The translations under genes and the position numbers were made by a program. From NCBI RefSeq assembly GCF_902150025.1, contig NZ_CABFVS010000021.1, positions 1-64,000 on the forward strand: DNA of 64,000 bases, given 5' to 3'. Of this stretch, positions 29,601 to 37,827 are shown piece by piece. Origin of the DNA: Bartonella massiliensis (GTDB lineage: Bacteria; Pseudomonadota; Alphaproteobacteria; Rhizobiales; Rhizobiaceae). The notes below the pieces were generated by a model that was given only the letters and a program-made list of their open reading frames with translations, did no database searches and had not been told where the DNA came from. Position 1 is the stretch's first letter. Every line of letters starts with the position of its first letter.

Positions 29601-31341
29601 GTTGGAAAGAACTTTCTAATTGCATATCATGAAGATACACAGATTGTCCGTTGCCATCGGGTAATTCAAGGGTTTGTTCTGCAATAACGCGAAACCCCAT
29701 ATTTTCAAGCAGTGGTACACGTTTGGAAAGAGCAAGTGCTTGATGGCGATGAAAAAGCCGAAGAGAAATGTTTTGTTTTTCTTTGTTTTGTGCATGATAA
29801 AAGGTTACGAAAAGGGGCTTTTCATCATGAAGGCTTAGAATATGTCCGGCATCTTTAATGGCATCTTGCGCTGAAAATAAATCACGATAGCTGTTGGGAA
29901 ATTCACTGGCCAGACGGGTTTGTGGTTCTGTTGTTTTTTGGGTAAGAGCAATGGTTTGAACACTATCTTCCCAACTTCGTGCAATCGAACGGACATGTTG
30001 TTCAAGTGTAGCGCGCTCGTGAAGTGGAACAGTTTCACTTCCTTTGCGATGGATAATATAATAGACACGGATAAGGGTACTTTCCAAAAATAGCGGATAA
30101 GATTCAAAAAAGTCGCCTTTATAGAGCTCAACAAAATATTCACCAACTTTTTCACGCAAGCTACTGCTGTATTGATCACGCGGGACATAGACAAGGAGAG
30201 AAACAAAGCGCCCAAAAGAATCAGTGTGGGCAAGAACGCGTAAACGGGGGCGCTCATCTAATTGCAGAATAAGTTTAATATTTTCTGTTAGTGTATCAAC
30301 ATCAGAGCGAAACATTTCATCTCTTGGATAGGTTTCTAAAACACTGATGAGTGCTTTTCCGGAATAATCGGCATGATTATGTCCAAGACGTTGAATGATG
30401 GTTTGGGCTTTTTCTTTTAAGAAAGGAATTTGCAAAATAGAGCGTGTATAAGCTGAGGAGGTAAAAAGCCCTACAATGCGTAATTCTCCACACAGTTGGT
30501 CTTCTTTATCAAAGATTTTAAGACCTATATAGTCCAGCCAAACGGAACGGTGAATTTTAGAGCGGCTGTTAGCTTTTGTCACGATAAACAGATTATCGCT
30601 TTCCATAAAGGATAAAACTTCTTGAGGAGGCTCTCTCATACTTTCATCGTCAACAATATGAATAGAAGCATCCGTGAGTATACCAAGTTCAATGTTACTG
30701 GCTGTAAAGGATTTTAGGGGCTTTTGATTTTTAATGAAGTTGTAAGTGCGCATACCAAGGAAGATGAAATTATCGTCCATGAGCCAGTGAAGAAATTCAA
30801 TAGCCTTTTCGCCTTCTCCTTTGTAGTGTGGGGGAAGGTTTGTTTGATAGGCATGGATATGCTTTTCAACTTCTTCAAGCATGGGGTTCCAGTCTTGTAC
30901 AGCAGCATTAACTTGTTCAAGAACGAGGGTGAGCTCGTTTTCGAGTTTTTGTATCTGCTGTTTATCTAATGACTCGATGTGAATTTGCATCAGACTGATG
31001 CGTTTTCCAGAAGCACAATCAAGAATGGGATGAGCAATCAAATAAATACGGTTTTTATGTTGATTGAAGATATTTAAAATAGAATCAAGAAGGAAGGGCT
31101 TGTTGTCATTGACAAGTGTGATGACAGTTATAGGTTTGTGATTACGGGTCAAATTCTGCTCAAAGCAGATGGTATTTTTTCCTGTCTGATGGAGATTAAA
31201 AGCTTTTACCGCAATAGCTGCGGCTTTTTGAAGTTCTTGTGTTTCGTAATAAGCAATATCTTCTTTATCGGTTTGAGCAAAAAGGATTTGTTCTATTTTA
31301 TTTGGGGTATTTTTTGTTTCTGTTGTTTTTTGTTGTAACAC
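26638..31341 (-). CDS. gdhB: NAD-specific glutamate dehydrogenase, large (180 kDa) type
   Basis: Oxidatively deaminates L-glutamate to 2-oxoglutarate and ammonia using NAD, a key entry of amino-acid carbon into the TCA cycle in host-associated alphaproteobacteria. The protein is 1567 residues, near the family's usual 1580-1650. N-terminal ACT-like regulatory domains fill roughly the first 400 residues. The catalytic core carries ARGGIRWSDR near 770 and PAGAKGGF near 805 (the catalytic Lys region), and the NAD domain has IGEGANLGVTQ. The gene is intact despite its size. It diverges from carbonic anhydrase, with 284 bases between starts. The symbol follows usage for this class. Confidence 0.94.
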   Translation of the reverse strand: MLQQKTTETKNTPNKIEQILFAQTDKEDIAYYETQELQKAAAIAVKAFNLHQTGKNTICFEQNLTRNHKPITVITLVNDNKPFLLDSILNIFNQHKNRIYLIAHPILDCASGKRISLMQIHIESLDKQQIQKLENELTLVLEQVNAAVQDWNPMLEEVEKHIHAYQTNLPPHYKGEGEKAIEFLHWLMDDNFIFLGMRTYNFIKNQKPLKSFTASNIELGILTDASIHIVDDESMREPPQEVLSFMESDNLFIVTKANSRSKIHRSVWLDYIGLKIFDKEDQLCGELRIVGLFTSSAYTRSILQIPFLKEKAQTIIQRLGHNHADYSGKALISVLETYPRDEMFRSDVDTLTENIKLILQLDERPRLRVLAHTDSFGRFVSLLVYVPRDQYSSSLREKVGEYFVELYKGDFFESYPLFLESTLIRVYYIIHRKGSETVPLHERATLEQHVRSIARSWEDSVQTIALTQKTTEPQTRLASEFPNSYRDLFSAQDAIKDAGHILSLHDEKPLFVTFYHAQNKEKQNISLRLFHRHQALALSKRVPLLENMGFRVIAEQTLELPDGNGQSVYLHDMQLESSFQLCIDFEKDGQKLAETFEAIWAHNADNDAFNALTQTAELNWHEIVILRHYGRYLQQAGIPYSQDRVAQTLNTYPDITQDLYALFHLKFHPSHTEKEREKNRQVIQKRIEEKLRKVSGLDDDLILRRYCNLIDASLRTNAFTPLGDGSPRRILATKLNPRQIEGLPEPRPYREILVYGPEVEGVHLRFGPIARGGIRWSDRALDYRTEVLSLVKAQQVKNAVIVPAGAKGGFYPHRLPQTSDRAIIIEAARQAYTEFITALLSITDNLVNGKISTPHDVICHDDPDPYFVVAADKGTATFSDTANAISQENHFWLDDAFASGGSAGYDHKGIGITAKGAWEAVKRHFREAFDHDIQTTPFTCVGVGDMSGDVFGNGMLLSKQTKLIAAFDHRDIFIDPDPNIEESYAERMRLFKLPRSSWQDYNKSKLSKGGGIFSRKEKTITLSPEAAQAIGFEKQTGTPFEIISALLKAPVDLLWFGGIGTYIRAATESDAQVGDRANDAIRITGEQVRAKIIGEGANLGVTQRGRIEYVSSGGRCNTDAIDNSAGVNCSDIEVNLKIVLASALRAKTLTREERNKLLKKMTPQVEQLVLRNNYLQPLALSLAENQSTADLPYQIRFMHDLEQKKLLDRRVEMLPNEQVLRQRTTQGKGLLRPELAVIFAYAKLTLKEEIANSPIVDDPYFNTALLNYFPTQIQENFEKEVINHQLRRNIIATLIANDIVNRGGATFVNRLHDATEQKVENIIRVFIAIRDGFEISGLSDQIDKLDNKIPGLVQNKLYAAMTPMLFETTNWGLHNMDLSRPLEEIVKTIKQARSVIEKELMHSHNNDIKQKIEEKIRHYSEEGAPKTLAKQLALLEASPTICDISLIAKKSNSDLIKTAEIYFSLAQIIRINRINEASRIIPVVDYYDSMALSQAKKSISESLRQIVIKILKTYGKKENPFATWKKTEEDHIHNVTNRISALIENDLNISRFTFAAGLISQLQNTGF

Positions 31342-31625
31342 ACTTGCTCTCCCTTTTTGCTCTTAGAGGTCTTTTCTTCTCTTCTATAAAAAGCAGACCA
31401 TTATATTTTTTTGCACTGTAACACTTTCTTCCTAAAGAAAATAGCTCTTTATGCAGATTATGTGGAAAGAATGCGTTTTGTTTTGCTCTTTTTTAGTAAT
31501 AGTTTGTACTTTAAAGAAATATTTTGCATCAATGAAAGGGACTTTTTAGTATTTTTGTCTGTTAATAGTTTGTTTTTTAAAATATATAAAATAAAAATAA
31601 AGAGAGAAGTAAAAGTAAAGAGAGA

Positions 31626-32282
31626 ATGAGCCGTTTACCAGAAAGACTTTTAAGTGGTTACCAAAATTTTATAAATAATCATTTTTCGTATAAAACAGCG
31701 CAGTATCAACAATTGGCACTTGAAGGGCAAAAACCTGAAGTTTTGGTTATTGCTTGTTGTGATTCGCGTGCAGTTCCAGAAATGATTTTTGATGCTAAGC
31801 CAGGGGAAATTTTCACTCTGCGCAACGTGGCAAATGTGGTTCCTCCTTTTTCTCCGGATGATCAATATCATGCAACATCAGCAGCTCTTGAATATGCTGT
31901 GCAATTGCTTGAGGTAAAACATATTATTGTTTTTGGTCATGCGCATTGTGGTGGTGTGCGTACGGCTCTTAAGGAGACATGTAAGTCTTTATCGTCAAAT
32001 GATTTTATTGGTCAATGGATTAGTCTTTTAGCGCCAGCCACAGAAATCGTTTTGAATAATAAGTCGCTGTCTTGGCCGGAAAAACAAACGGCTTTAGAGC
32101 AACTTTCTATTCGCCATTCGTTGAAAAATTTAGAGACGTTTCCGTGGATAAAGTTCCGCAAAGATCAAGGTATTTTAACATTGCACGGGGTTTGGTTTGA
32201 TATTTCTAGCGGGAAATTATGGCGTATGGAACAGGAAACAGGGTGTTTTATGTGTGTTGAAGTTGAACGTGTTAAAGTGTAG
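31626..32282 (+). CDS. Beta-class carbonic anhydrase
   Basis: Interconverts carbon dioxide and bicarbonate in the cytoplasm; important for pathogens moving between low and high CO2. All zinc-site residues are present in the 218-residue protein: Cys44 and Asp46 in CCDSR, and His105 and Cys108 in GHAHCGG. The Asp46-Arg48 dyad is intact. The last third is typical of proteobacterial forms. Translation starts at an ATG preceded by 'aaagagagaa'. Confidence 0.93.
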   Translation: MSRLPERLLSGYQNFINNHFSYKTAQYQQLALEGQKPEVLVIACCDSRAVPEMIFDAKPGEIFTLRNVANVVPPFSPDDQYHATSAALEYAVQLLEVKHIIVFGHAHCGGVRTALKETCKSLSSNDFIGQWISLLAPATEIVLNNKSLSWPEKQTALEQLSIRHSLKNLETFPWIKFRKDQGILTLHGVWFDISSGKLWRMEQETGCFMCVEVERVKV

Positions 32283-32401
32283 TATTTGTTGTTTTTATTT
32301 CTTCGTATAAAAAGATATTTTATGATAAAACTTGACAAAGCTGGGGTTTTATTGTTTGAAGGAGCAAGCTTTCAGTGACAAAATTAACTTGGAGCCACCG
32401 A

Positions 32402-32474
32402 CTGAGACCCCACTTTAAAGGGTATAAAGAGATCTCAGAGGTCAACATCCGACGGCGCGGTGCGTTCTCGGATG
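32402..32474 (+). promoter_or_regulatory. Structured leader upstream of ffh
   Basis: Two hairpins lie in the 240 bases before ffh. The first is CTGAGA at 32402-32407 pairing with TCTCAG at 32433-32438, with an inner ACCC/GGGT pairing. The second is CATCCGA at 32446-32452 pairing with TCGGATG at 32468-32474 around a GC-rich loop. The region is more GC-rich than other spacers. It could be a regulatory 5' leader or a small RNA. The SRP RNA GGAA-tetraloop motif was not found. Confidence 0.4.
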
Positions 32475-32526
32475 CTGTTTTGGTTTGTTCGTTATGCAAC
32501 TTTGTTCGGCAACAATGAGGTAGATA

Positions 32527-34095
32527 ATGTTTGAATCCTTACAAGAGCGACTTGGTTCTATCCTGTCTCATTTGACGGGGCGTGGTGCTTTGTCGGATCA
32601 GGATGTTGCAGAAGCGCTGCGTGAAATTCGGCGCGCTTTATTGGAAGCTGATGTTGCTCTTGATGTTGTCCGTTCTTTTACCGATAGAGTTCGGGAAAAA
32701 GCTGTTGGGGCTGAAATTGTTAAATCAATTAAACCAGGCCAAATGGTGGTTAAAATTGTTCATGACGAATTGGTTCATATTCTTGGAAATGAAACCGTTT
32801 TGAGTGATTTGAATGCACCTGCGCCTGTTGTTATCATGATGGTTGGTTTGCAAGGTTCCGGAAAAACAACCACAACAGCAAAGCTGGCAAAACGTTTTAC
32901 TGATAAGCACAATAAAAAAGTTCTTATGGCGTCATTAGATACACGTCGTCCTGCCGCACAGGAGCAATTGCGTCAATTGGGAGAACAAGCAAAACTTGCG
33001 AGTTTGCCTATTATTGCGGGACAATCACCCATTGATATTGCGTCACGTGCCGTGCAAGCTGCTAAATTGGGTGGTTATGATGTACTCCTTCTTGATACAG
33101 CAGGACGCAATCATATTGATGAGGCTTTGATGCTTGAATTGACTGAAATTAAAGCTTGTTCTTTTCCTCATGAAATTATGCTGGTGGCTGATAGCTTGAC
33201 GGGGCAAGATGCTGTTCATCTTGCGCGTTCTTTTGATGAGCGTGTAGGAATTACAGGGATTATTTTAACACGAATGGATAGTGATGGGCGTGGGGGTGCT
33301 GCCCTTTCCATGCGTGCTGTGACAGGCAAGCCCATTAAAGCAATTGGAACGGGTGAAAAAATAGAGACTTTAGAAGAGTTTCATCCCAGTCGTATTGCTG
33401 ATCGTATTCTTGGAATGGGGGATATTGTTTCTTTGGTTGAAAAAGCTGCTGAAACAATGGATCACGAGAAAGCTGCTGCTTTTGCAAAAAAAATGCAGGC
33501 AGGAAAATTTGATTTAAATGATCTTGCAGAACAGTTGCAGAAAATGAAAAAATTGGGCGGAATGGGCGGTATTATGGGCATGTTGCCAGGATTGGGCAAA
33601 GTCAAAGAGCAGATCGCGGCGGCGGGTCTTGATGATCGTTTGTTTAATCGTCAATTGGCCATTATTTCATCCATGACACCGCAAGAGCGTGCACATCCAG
33701 AACTTTTAAAACATAGCCGTAAACAAAGAATCGCTAAAGGGTCTGGGACAACGGCTGCTGATATTAATAAACTTTTGAAGATGTATCGCCAAATGGCTGA
33801 TATGATGAAAGCCATGGGGGGTAAAGGAAAAAGCGGTTTGATGGGAAAAATGTTAGGAGGTCTTGGTTCCAAAATGGGGTTTGGAGGTATGGGAAATTTG
33901 GATAGCGATTCTCCAGCTGTGCCTGATTTATCGGGATTGGATCCAAAACAACTCTCAACGCTTCAAAAGCAGATTGAAAGTGGGCAGGGAGGGAAGCTCT
34001 TGCCCGGACTTCCGGGACGTGGACCTACATTTCCTGGTCTTTCCAATGGCATTGCCGATAGGGGAAAATTTCCTCAGCATCCTAAGAAAAAATAG
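32527..34095 (+). CDS. ffh: Signal recognition particle protein Ffh
   Basis: The SRP54-type GTPase that binds signal peptides on ribosomes and delivers them with FtsY to the membrane. It is 522 residues in N, G and M domains. The P-loop GLQGSGKTTT is near 106-115, DTRRPAAQEQL near 138, DTAGR near 191 and TRMDSD near 249. The Met- and Gly-rich M domain runs from about 330, with a long Gly/Met-rich tail. It leads the run ffh-chorismate mutase-rpsP. Confidence 0.96.
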   Translation: MFESLQERLGSILSHLTGRGALSDQDVAEALREIRRALLEADVALDVVRSFTDRVREKAVGAEIVKSIKPGQMVVKIVHDELVHILGNETVLSDLNAPAPVVIMMVGLQGSGKTTTTAKLAKRFTDKHNKKVLMASLDTRRPAAQEQLRQLGEQAKLASLPIIAGQSPIDIASRAVQAAKLGGYDVLLLDTAGRNHIDEALMLELTEIKACSFPHEIMLVADSLTGQDAVHLARSFDERVGITGIILTRMDSDGRGGAALSMRAVTGKPIKAIGTGEKIETLEEFHPSRIADRILGMGDIVSLVEKAAETMDHEKAAAFAKKMQAGKFDLNDLAEQLQKMKKLGGMGGIMGMLPGLGKVKEQIAAAGLDDRLFNRQLAIISSMTPQERAHPELLKHSRKQRIAKGSGTTAADINKLLKMYRQMADMMKAMGGKGKSGLMGKMLGGLGSKMGFGGMGNLDSDSPAVPDLSGLDPKQLSTLQKQIESGQGGKLLPGLPGRGPTFPGLSNGIADRGKFPQHPKKK

Positions 34096-34119
34096 GATGA
34101 GAAGAGGGAAGGAAGTATA

Positions 34120-34431
34120 ATGCAGGAAACAGTATTAGATGAATTGGCGCATTTACGAGTATCTATTGATAATTTTGATGCAACCTTGATTCATATTTTA
34201 GCAGAGCGTTTTCGTTGTACGAAAGCTGTGGGGCGTTTAAAAGCGCATTATGATCTACCTAAGGTAGATCCTCTGCGTGAGCAATATCAGATCGCGCGTT
34301 TGCGGCAATTGGCTATAGACAGTCATCTTGATCCTGATTTTGCTGAGAGATTGTTAAAGTTTATTATTGAAGAAGTTGTGCGTCACCATGAAGTTATTGC
34401 TGAGGAGCAAAAAACAAAAAAGTCAATTTAA
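34120..34431 (+). CDS. Chorismate mutase (AroQ class)
   Basis: Rearranges chorismate to prephenate, feeding TyrC and phenylalanine synthesis. The 103-residue all-helical AroQ protein has LAHLRVSIDNFDATLIHILAERF followed by KAVGRLK, which carries the helix-1 Arg and Lys active-site residues, and DPLREQYQIARLRQLA. It is a monofunctional form, placed between ffh and rpsP as in other Rhizobiales. A good ribosome-binding site, 'gggaagga', precedes the ATG. Confidence 0.9.
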   Translation: MQETVLDELAHLRVSIDNFDATLIHILAERFRCTKAVGRLKAHYDLPKVDPLREQYQIARLRQLAIDSHLDPDFAERLLKFIIEEVVRHHEVIAEEQKTKKSI

Positions 34432-34464
34432 ACGAAAGCCAGAGCTGATAATAGGAGATAAAAT

Positions 34465-34851
34465 ATGGCATTGAAAATTCGTTTGTCCCGTGGAGGTTCA
34501 AAAAAACGTCCTTACTATCATATCGTTGTTGCAGATGTTCGTAGTCCGCGCGATGGGCGATTTCTTGAACGTGTTGGTGCATGGGATCCAATGTTGCCTA
34601 AAGATGGACCGAGGGTGAAACTTAGTGAAGAACGTATCCAATATTGGCTTGGGCAAGGGGCACAACCAACAGATCGTGTTTTACGGTTTTTAGATGCGGC
34701 TGGTTTAAAAAAGCGTCCAACCCGCAATAACCCCCATAAAGGTGAACCGGGCAAAAAAGCACAAGAACGTATAGCGGCTGCAAAGCAAGCAGCAGAAGAA
34801 GCAGCTGCTGCGTCGGCTGAAGCAGAATCTGCTCCAGCACAAGAAGCATGA
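34465..34851 (+). CDS. rpsP: 30S ribosomal protein S16
   Basis: Small-subunit ribosomal protein of 128 residues beginning [24 protein letters not shown], the conserved S16 core to about residue 85, then an alanine/glutamate-rich tail common in alphaproteobacteria. Normally rimM-trmD-rplS follow immediately; here they lie about 19.5 kb downstream. Confidence 0.95.
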   Translation: MALKIRLSRGGSKKRPYYHIVVADVRSPRDGRFLERVGAWDPMLPKDGPRVKLSEERIQYWLGQGAQPTDRVLRFLDAAGLKKRPTRNNPHKGEPGKKAQERIAAAKQAAEEAAAASAEAESAPAQEA

Positions 34852-34895
34852 TTGTTTAAAGCGCCTCTTTAAAAACTTCTAGAGGAAGAAATATT

Positions 34896-34930
34896 ATCCG
34901 TTTTTGATGAGCAAAAACGGATCTTCTTTA
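34896..34930 (+). terminator. Hairpin after rpsP
   Basis: A perfect 11-base stem (ATCCGTTTTTG/CAAAAACGGAT, 34896-34906 and 34912-34922) with a five-base loop, followed by a T-rich but interrupted tract. It probably ends the ffh-rpsP transcript, consistent with the operon being cut here. Confidence 0.6.
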
Positions 34931-34992
34931 AAAGGGTGTTTGTTTAAAACACCGTTGGCTTTTAAAAAGTCCAATTCTAGAAATCTATGGCT

Positions 34993-35208
34993 TTAAAAAT
35001 CGATGGCGCGGCCTTTAATTTCCCAGTCTCCATAGCGGGAAGGGTCTTTGCCGCCGCGTCCACCATTTTCCAACGGTTGTTCTTTTTCTGCTTCGCTTTT
35101 TCGTCTTTCTTCAGCTTCTTTAAGGGCGCGTTGTGCGGCTGGAGAAAGAGAGGGCTGTTGAAGGACAGTTGCATTTTTTTGGCTTATTTTCTCATCTTTT
35201 TTATTCAT
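34993..35208 (-). CDS. DUF1674 / SdhAF4-like succinate dehydrogenase assembly factor
   Basis: A 71-residue soluble protein ending in GGRGGKDPSRYGDWEIKGRAIDF, the diagnostic C-terminal motif of the DUF1674/SDHAF4 family. The mitochondrial homologue binds flavinated SdhA and protects it before complex II assembly; the same role is inferred here, with sdhCDAB 22 kb away in this window. The N-terminal half is charged and probably disordered. It converges on rpsP and diverges from htpX. Confidence 0.88.
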   Translation of the reverse strand: MNKKDEKISQKNATVLQQPSLSPAAQRALKEAEERRKSEAEKEQPLENGGRGGKDPSRYGDWEIKGRAIDF

Positions 35209-35291
35209 TTTACACCTATTCCATTGAAGAAGCAGAAAGAAAATCCCATCATATAGTATCGACAGTATTTTATCATGGAGTTTTTTGAGTA

Positions 35292-36338
35292 ATGAACATA
35301 ATGCGTACAGCCATGCTTTTTGCTTTTTTAACGGCTCTTTTTATGGGGGTTGGTTATCTTGTTGGAGGGGGCGGTGGCATGGTCATTGCTCTTTTGATGG
35401 CAAGTGGTTTAAACTTTTTTTCTTATTGGAATTCAGATAAAATCGTTCTACGCATGTACGGGGCGCGTGAAGTTGATCAGCATTCCGCACCGGTTTATTA
35501 TAAGATTGTAAGCGATTTAGCTAAAAAAGCCTCTCTTCCGCAACCGAAAGTTTATGTGATTGAGAGCGCGCAGCCCAATGCTTTTGCAACGGGACGTAAT
35601 CCGCAAAATGCTGCTGTTGCGGCCAGTCGCGGCTTGTTAGAGCGGTTAAGTGCTGAGGAAATTGCTGGCGTTATGGCACATGAGCTTGCTCATATTGAGC
35701 ATCGTGATACCTTGACCATGACTCTAACAGCAACGATTGCTGGGGCAATTTCAATGCTTGGTAATTTTGCTTTTTTTATGGGGGGACAGCGCCACTCTTC
35801 AGAAGATTCTCATGGTGCGGGGGCAATTGGAGGTGTGATTGCGTTGCTTGTGGCACCTTTTGCTGCCATGCTTGTGCAAATGGCCATTAGTCGTACACGT
35901 GAATATGCTGCGGATCGTAGAGGAGCTGAAATATGTGGTAATCCTTTATGGTTGGCTTCGGCATTGCGTAAAATTGCTGATGGAGGGCATGGGGTTTATA
36001 ATGAAGAAGCAGAGCATAATCCAGCAACCGCTCATTTGTTTATTATAAATCCTTTGAGCGGTGAGGGAGCGGATAGTCTTTTTTCGACACATCCAGCAAC
36101 GGCAAATCGTATTGCAGCTCTTTATCGGCAGGCAGAAGAGATGAAAGGGGCTCTTGCCGAAAGTGGGGGATGGAATAAAGAAGGGTCTATACATGAAAGA
36201 AGCAGCGGAATGAACTATGGAGATTTTCGCAGTGGTCAGGAGCATGCATCAGGTGAGCAAGAAGATGGCACTTTTCAGCGGGTCACAAAACGTCCTTCTT
36301 GGCTTCGTTATGAAAATTCAAAAAGATCTCGTTCATAG
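35292..36338 (+). CDS. htpX: Membrane zinc metalloprotease HtpX
   Basis: M48-family protease for quality control of inner-membrane proteins. The 348-residue protein has two N-terminal transmembrane helices (about 5-48), the zinc motif HELAH with His130, Glu131 and His134, a hydrophobic hairpin at about 145-200, and the third-ligand region EYAADR near 204. A charged, Gly/Ser-rich C-tail extends beyond the usual length of about 290. It heads a conserved htpX-rsmB-heparinase-purH neighbourhood. Confidence 0.93.
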   Translation: MNIMRTAMLFAFLTALFMGVGYLVGGGGGMVIALLMASGLNFFSYWNSDKIVLRMYGAREVDQHSAPVYYKIVSDLAKKASLPQPKVYVIESAQPNAFATGRNPQNAAVAASRGLLERLSAEEIAGVMAHELAHIEHRDTLTMTLTATIAGAISMLGNFAFFMGGQRHSSEDSHGAGAIGGVIALLVAPFAAMLVQMAISRTREYAADRRGAEICGNPLWLASALRKIADGGHGVYNEEAEHNPATAHLFIINPLSGEGADSLFSTHPATANRIAALYRQAEEMKGALAESGGWNKEGSIHERSSGMNYGDFRSGQEHASGEQEDGTFQRVTKRPSWLRYENSKRSRS

Positions 36339-36368
36339 AGTTTTTTTAGGAGATTTCTGAGGGATTTC

Positions 36369-37763
36369 TTGGGGAAGCAGGGATATAAAGGTGTTATTTT
36401 GAAACAGAAAAAAGCGGAGCATGTGTCTGAAAAAGATGTTCCAGGATTGGCTGTTCGGCAGGTATGTGTACGTCTTTTAGGGGCGGTGGTTGATAAGCAT
36501 ACGCCTCTTTCTGGTTTGACGGATAATGAACATGGACATCCACAGTATTTAAAGCTTTCACAACGAGATCGTTTGTTATGTCGGGCTATTTTGGCAGCTT
36601 CGTTGCGTCATCGAGGGCAGATTACGGCAGCTCTCTCACGCTTTTTGGCACGTCCTTTGCCTTCTCAAGCACTTTCTCTTCAGCATCTTCTGCATATCAG
36701 TGTGGCGCAAATTCTTTATCTTGATATTCCTGATCATGCGGCTATTGATTTAGCTGTGCGTGTGGCGAAACTTGATCCGCGTATGCGTCGTTTTTCAGGG
36801 GTGGTAAATGCTCTATTACGCAATGTTGCACGTAAGGCAGCGCCTTTACGCAAACAGGTTGCGACTATTGAAGGTGTTCCAGCGTGGTTTGGACAGCTTT
36901 TAGTATCAGCTTATGGAACAGAAAAAGCACATCAGATTATAGAAATTCAAAGTGTGGAGCCCCCCCTCGATTTGACAGTGAAATCTGATTGTTTTGGATG
37001 GGCTGAGAGGCTTGGCGGTGTGGTGTTGCCCAATGGTTCTGTTCGATTGAATCGTTTGGCGTGTTCTGTTTCTGATTTACCAGGCTATCGTGAGGGGGCT
37101 TGGTGGGTTCAAGATTTTGCTGCAGCGTTGCCTGTTAATTTACTAGGAGAGCTTCGGGGCAAAAATGTTGCTGATCTTTGTGCTAGCCCTGGAGGAAAAA
37201 CAGCCCAATTGGCTTTGCAGGGGGCAAAGGTGACAGCCATTGAGCTTTCTGCTAACCGCGTCAAGCGTTTAAAAGAAAATATGGAACGGCTTCATTTTTC
37301 TGTTAACATTTGGCAGGGGGATGTGAGAAATTTTCATCCCACACAGCTTTTTGATGCCGTTCTTCTTGATGCTCCTTGTTCTTCTACAGGAACGATCCGT
37401 CGTCATCCCGATATTTTATGGACGAAATCAAGGGATGATGTCGTCAAGTTAGCAGCGTTACAATATGATTTGCTTGTCGCAGCAATTACCTTGGTAAAGG
37501 AGGGGGGACGAATTGTTTTTTCCAATTGTTCATTCGCAAGAGAAGAAGGTGAAGATCTTATTGAAAAAATTTTATCGACACGCAATGACATTATTTTAGA
37601 TCCTATTTATCCAGAAGAAATGGGAGCATTGGCACATTTGCTTTGTGAGGGGATGTTGCGCACGACGCCGGCGGATTTTTGTCATAAAGATTTTGATGCT
37701 GAGAAAACCGCATTTTTAGGAATGGATGGTTTTTTTTCTGCACGCTTACGAAAAATTTCTTAA
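36369..37763 (+). CDS. rsmB: RsmB/NOP-family 16S rRNA m5C methyltransferase
   Basis: Methylates cytosine of 16S rRNA (C967 in E. coli) with SAM. It has an N-terminal NusB-like RNA-binding domain (about 20-160) and a C-terminal methyltransferase domain with LCASPGGKTAQL near 275, DAPCSSTG near 338 (a motif IV Cys) and VFSNCSF near 385 (the motif VI catalytic Cys). It starts at a TTG at 36369; TTG or GTG codons 20-30 bases later are alternatives. It follows htpX by 30 bases. Confidence 0.9.
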   Translation: MGKQGYKGVILKQKKAEHVSEKDVPGLAVRQVCVRLLGAVVDKHTPLSGLTDNEHGHPQYLKLSQRDRLLCRAILAASLRHRGQITAALSRFLARPLPSQALSLQHLLHISVAQILYLDIPDHAAIDLAVRVAKLDPRMRRFSGVVNALLRNVARKAAPLRKQVATIEGVPAWFGQLLVSAYGTEKAHQIIEIQSVEPPLDLTVKSDCFGWAERLGGVVLPNGSVRLNRLACSVSDLPGYREGAWWVQDFAAALPVNLLGELRGKNVADLCASPGGKTAQLALQGAKVTAIELSANRVKRLKENMERLHFSVNIWQGDVRNFHPTQLFDAVLLDAPCSSTGTIRRHPDILWTKSRDDVVKLAALQYDLLVAAITLVKEGGRIVFSNCSFAREEGEDLIEKILSTRNDIILDPIYPEEMGALAHLLCEGMLRTTPADFCHKDFDAEKTAFLGMDGFFSARLRKIS

Positions 37764-37827
37764 TTAACGCTTCATTTACAAAAATGGTCGAAATTGTATC
37801 TGATTCAGCATAGATGGAGATGGAATT

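Noticed and set aside
32340-32520. SRP (4.5S) RNA gene in front of ffh
   Set aside because: The region folds into two hairpins but lacks the conserved GGAA-tetraloop/asymmetric-loop core of bacterial SRP RNA.
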